Shown here one piece after another: positions 6,893 to 9,201 of a stretch of 9,201 bases of DNA. A model generated the notes under the pieces. The model had not been told where the DNA came from and did no database searches. It saw only the letters and a list, made by a program, of their open reading frames with translations. Every line of letters begins with the position of its first letter. The stretch's first letter is position 1. Location: contig JAUYTA010000619.1 in assembly GCA_030695265.1 (NCBI GenBank), positions 1 through 9,201 on the forward strand, written 5' to 3'. The DNA is from Bacteroidota bacterium (GTDB lineage Bacteria; Bacteroidota; Bacteroidia; Bacteroidales; Prolixibacteraceae). The translations under genes were made by a program, and so were the position numbers.

Positions 6893-7729
6893 TTAATTGT
6901 TATAATATTTTTCCAATCCGTCAATCGGATCTTTAATGATTGTTGTTTCCTTGAACCCAAAATCGCTGGCCATATTGTTCAGAATCTGACTGAAATAAAA
7001 GGCCACAGAACCAATAAACCCAATCGGGTAGTTGGTGTAATTCGGAATATGGCTGACATTTCGCTCGAAGAATTCCATGAAGTTACGCTGCACAAACTTC
7101 TGGCAGTACGCCGAATCTTCGTGCTTTGATAAAAATGGGGTAAACTGCGCCAGAAACTGATTGGGTTTTTCGCTGCGATAAACACGATTTAATGCCTCTT
7201 CCCAAGTCAGATTATATTGTTTTGCAAATTCAAAACGCAAGTTTGGCGGCATCACTTCTTTGAAATAGTCGCCCAAAAGTTTTCGACCCATCACTGCACC
7301 GCTGCCTTCGTCGCCTAAAATAAATCCAAGAGGTGAAACACCACCGATAATTTCTTTTCCATCGTACAGGCAAACATTCGATCCTGTACCCAGAATACAT
7401 GCAATACCTGATTGGTTGCCGAACAAAGCACGGGCCGCACCCAAAACATCGCTGTGTGTTTCGATTGAGGCGTTTGTGTAAATTCGTGCCAGAGCATTTT
7501 TAACAATATTTCCTTTTTCCTGATTAACAACACCAGCTCCGTAAAAATAAATTTCCTGAATGTTTGTGCCGGTTTCAGGTAAAAGCGAGTTCGTCAATTC
7601 CTGAAATATTTCATCTTCGGTGCGAAAAAACGGGTTTAATCCTTGAGTTATGATGTCTTTTGTTTTTCCCGGAGCTTCAATCAGTTTCCAGGCTGTTTTG
7701 GTCGATCCGCTGTCTGCAATTAATTTCAT
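6893..7729 (-). CDS. BadF/BadG-family amino sugar kinase (GlcNAc and/or MurNAc kinase)
   Basis: This 278-residue protein of the ASKHA (actin/hexokinase-like) ATPase fold belongs to the BadF/BadG/BcrA/BcrD group that includes N-acetylglucosamine kinases and the MurNAc/GlcNAc kinase MurK. The phosphate-1 motif is DSGSTKT at residues 6-12. D94 in HSDVLGAAR is the likely catalytic base. The phosphate-2 motif is ILGTGSN (112-118), followed by GDEGSG (139-144). The adenosine motif is GFIGSVAFYF (237-246). Its stop lies 4 bases before the murQ start, which points to coupled expression. Making MurNAc-6-phosphate for MurQ is therefore the most likely job, equivalent to murK. The sequence alone does not separate MurNAc from GlcNAc preference. 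No transporter gene is adjacent in the window. The ATG at 7729 is the natural start. Confidence 0.9.
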   Translation of the reverse strand: MKLIADSGSTKTAWKLIEAPGKTKDIITQGLNPFFRTEDEIFQELTNSLLPETGTNIQEIYFYGAGVVNQEKGNIVKNALARIYTNASIETHSDVLGAARALFGNQSGIACILGTGSNVCLYDGKEIIGGVSPLGFILGDEGSGAVMGRKLLGDYFKEVMPPNLRFEFAKQYNLTWEEALNRVYRSEKPNQFLAQFTPFLSKHEDSAYCQKFVQRNFMEFFERNVSHIPNYTNYPIGFIGSVAFYFSQILNNMASDFGFKETTIIKDPIDGLEKYYNN

Positions 7730-7757
7730 CGAGGGGCTGAATTTTAATTTAACGGTG

Positions 7758-7787
7758 TAAATATAAGGAATTAGATTTTAAAATAAA
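7758..7787 (-). promoter_or_regulatory. Candidate promoter for the kinase-murQ operon
   Basis: On the minus strand, TATATTTA (7765 to 7758) matches the Bacteroidota -7 consensus TAnnTTTG except for its last base. TTTA (7787 to 7784) lies 18 bases upstream as a weak -33 box. This would place the transcript start about 20 bases before the kinase ATG. Both elements are imperfect and the region is A/T-rich, so a chance match is possible. Confidence 0.35.
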
Positions 7788-7814
7788 TGTATCATATAAC
7801 ATGTATTACCAATA

Positions 7815-7845
7815 TTTGTATAATTCATTAAATACACTATTTTTG
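7815..7845 (+). promoter_or_regulatory. Bacteroidota-type housekeeping promoter for the GH9 gene
   Basis: TTTG at 7815-7818 is followed after exactly 19 bases by TATTTTTG at 7838-7845. This is a perfect match to the Bacteroidota primary sigma factor consensus (TTTG, 19-21 bases, TAnnTTTG). Transcription should start a few bases past 7845 and run towards the GH9 gene, leaving a leader of roughly 125-130 bases before the ATG at 7980. I see no convincing hairpin or known riboswitch in that leader. Confidence 0.7.
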
Positions 7846-7979
7846 GTTCGTGTTTAGAATGAAGGTCGAAAGTAAATAATTCTGTTTCGGAAGTGACTCT
7901 GATTAATCGATTTATATCTTTATTGGACGTAACTTTATTTTCTGATTTTCTGAATACAAACCTAAAAACCGATGTCGTT

Positions 7980-9201
7980 ATGAGAAGACTTTTCCTGATT
8001 GGTATGATTTGTCTGATTTCTTTGGGGATTTCCGCTACGGGAGTTATCCGGATCAATCAACTCGGTTATTTGCCCAATTCAATGAAGGTTGCAGTTTTTA
8101 TTTCTGATCAGAACGAGGAACCTGCACGCTTTCAGTTGATTGAAACACTTTCAGGAAAAATGGTTTTTGAAGGAAAAACCGAAGCTGCTGATGCGGCTGT
8201 TTGGGGGCAGAAAAGTGCTTTCCGTTTAAATTTCAGCAACTTCAGCAAGTCCGGCGGCTATTACCTGAAAGCAGGAAATGCCGTTTCACCTTCTTTTCGG
8301 ATTGATGTTGACGTATATAAAGGTACAGCCGATTTTATCCTGAATTACATGCGCCAGCAGCGATGCGGGTTCAATCCGTACCTGAATGATTCCTGTCACC
8401 TGCACGACGGAATAATTGTCGATCATCCGACCCGACCCGGAGAACAGATTGATGTGACCGGAGGTTGGCATGATGCCTCTGATTATCTGCAATATACCAC
8501 CACTTCAGCGAATGCTGTTTATCAGCTTTTGTTTGCCTATCAGCAGAACCCAACCGCTTTTGGCGATCAATTTCAGGCCAACGGAAAGCCCGGAAGCAAC
8601 GGAATTCCTGATATTCTGGATGAAGCCCGCTGGGGACTGGAATGGCTGTTGAAAATGAATCCGGCAAAGAATGAAATGTACAACCAGATTGCCGATGACC
8701 GCGACCACCGCGGATATCGCCTTCCAAACAAGGATACCGTGAGTTACGGATTGGGGCCGTTGTTTCGTCCGGTTTATTATGTGACCGGAAAATCGCAGGG
8801 ATTGGGAAAGTACAAAAACCGCTCAACCGGAGTTTCGTCAACGGCTGCAAAATTTTCTTCTTCGTTTGCTTTGGGCGCATCCATATTTAAAAATATTGAT
8901 TCCAAACTGGCAGATCAAATGCTCGAAAAGTCGCGTGAGGCCTGGGATTTTGCAAAATCAGATTTAGGGAATTTCCAAACTGCCTGCATGGTTTCACCTT
9001 ATTTTTACGAAGAAGACAATTGGGTTGATGATATGGAACTGGCGGCTGCGACACTTATTCCGCTTGATAAACAGACCGATTTTCAGAAAGAAGCCAAATA
9101 TTGGGGAGAACTAGAACCGGTAACACCGTGGATGGAACTGAACCGTGGTCGTCATTACCAGTTTTATCCGTTTGTAAATCTGGGACATGTGCTGCTTGCT
9201 C
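7980..9201 (+). CDS. Secreted glycoside hydrolase family 9 protein (3' end outside window)
   Basis: The first 407 residues are visible and the frame is still open at the right edge. Residues 1 to about 19 (MRRLFLIGMICLISLGISA) form a signal peptide with cleavage probably after ISA, so the enzyme is exported. Residues about 20-105, with IRINQLGYLPNSMKVAVF, are the immunoglobulin-like domain found before many GH9 catalytic domains. The (alpha/alpha)6 catalytic domain begins near 110. GGWHDASDY (161-169) carries the catalytic-base aspartates D165 and D168. It continues with IPDILDEARWGLEW (209-222) and a STAAKFSSSFALGA segment. C129, C139, H140 and H164 resemble the zinc-binding set known in GH9 enzymes with this domain order. 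The catalytic glutamate lies beyond the window. Family members cleave beta-1,4-glucans or related oligosaccharides, and some remove glucosamine. The substrate here is not determined. The gene is divergent from the amino sugar kinase. Confidence 0.92.
   Translation, partial: MRRLFLIGMICLISLGISATGVIRINQLGYLPNSMKVAVFISDQNEEPARFQLIETLSGKMVFEGKTEAADAAVWGQKSAFRLNFSNFSKSGGYYLKAGNAVSPSFRIDVDVYKGTADFILNYMRQQRCGFNPYLNDSCHLHDGIIVDHPTRPGEQIDVTGGWHDASDYLQYTTTSANAVYQLLFAYQQNPTAFGDQFQANGKPGSNGIPDILDEARWGLEWLLKMNPAKNEMYNQIADDRDHRGYRLPNKDTVSYGLGPLFRPVYYVTGKSQGLGKYKNRSTGVSSTAAKFSSSFALGASIFKNIDSKLADQMLEKSREAWDFAKSDLGNFQTACMVSPYFYEEDNWVDDMELAAATLIPLDKQTDFQKEAKYWGELEPVTPWMELNRGRHYQFYPFVNLGHVLLA

Noticed and set aside
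6889..6960. A 24-residue N-terminal extension of MurQ starting at 6960
   Set aside because: It would overlap the end of the kinase gene and adds sequence unlike the family. The ATG at 6888 gives the usual MurQ N terminus and a 4-base spacing from the kinase stop.
7980..8015. Lipoprotein signal peptide on the GH9 protein
   Set aside because: The only early cysteine (residue 11) is inside the hydrophobic core, lacks a lipobox and is followed by more hydrophobic residues. A signal peptidase I site after residue 19 fits better.

Overview
The window looks like chromosome of a Bacteroidota bacterium, probably order Bacteroidales or Marinilabiliales. Four things point there: the protein sequences, a perfect Bacteroidota-type promoter (TTTG, 19 bases, TATTTTTG) in the divergent intergenic region, A/T-rich translation starts without clear Shine-Dalgarno sequences, and a threonine operon with a phosphoglycerate-mutase-like gene where thrB would normally be. 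The exact genus cannot be told from the sequence.

Layout from left to right. The window opens inside recA (plus strand), which ends at 526 and is followed by a good intrinsic terminator. A three-gene threonine operon follows on the same strand: thrA (fused aspartate kinase/homoserine dehydrogenase), a gene of the 'proposed homoserine kinase' branch of the cofactor-independent phosphoglycerate mutases, and thrC. They are separated by only 4 and 1 bases. Together they can take aspartate to threonine, with aspartate-semialdehyde dehydrogenase encoded elsewhere.

The 401-base gap between thrC and the convergent murQ is not empty. It holds the middle part of a REP-associated (IS200-like, Y1/HUH) transposase gene, cut at both ends. 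Within its reading frame are a perfect 14-bp-armed palindrome and a minisatellite of 18-base units arranged in a 45-base higher-order period.

On the minus strand lie a BadF-family amino sugar kinase and murQ, 4 bases apart. They form a two-gene operon for phosphorylating N-acetylmuramic acid and/or N-acetylglucosamine and cleaving the MurNAc-6-phosphate ether, that is, peptidoglycan sugar recovery. Divergent from it, a secreted family 9 glycoside hydrolase with an N-terminal immunoglobulin-like domain begins at 7980 and runs off the right edge. A strong promoter for it lies about 135 bases upstream of its start.

I found no RNA genes, CRISPR array, intact insertion sequence or replication origin. 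The least ordinary parts are the transposase remnant with its nested repeats and the thrB replacement. I do not see evidence for a wholly new multi-gene system here.
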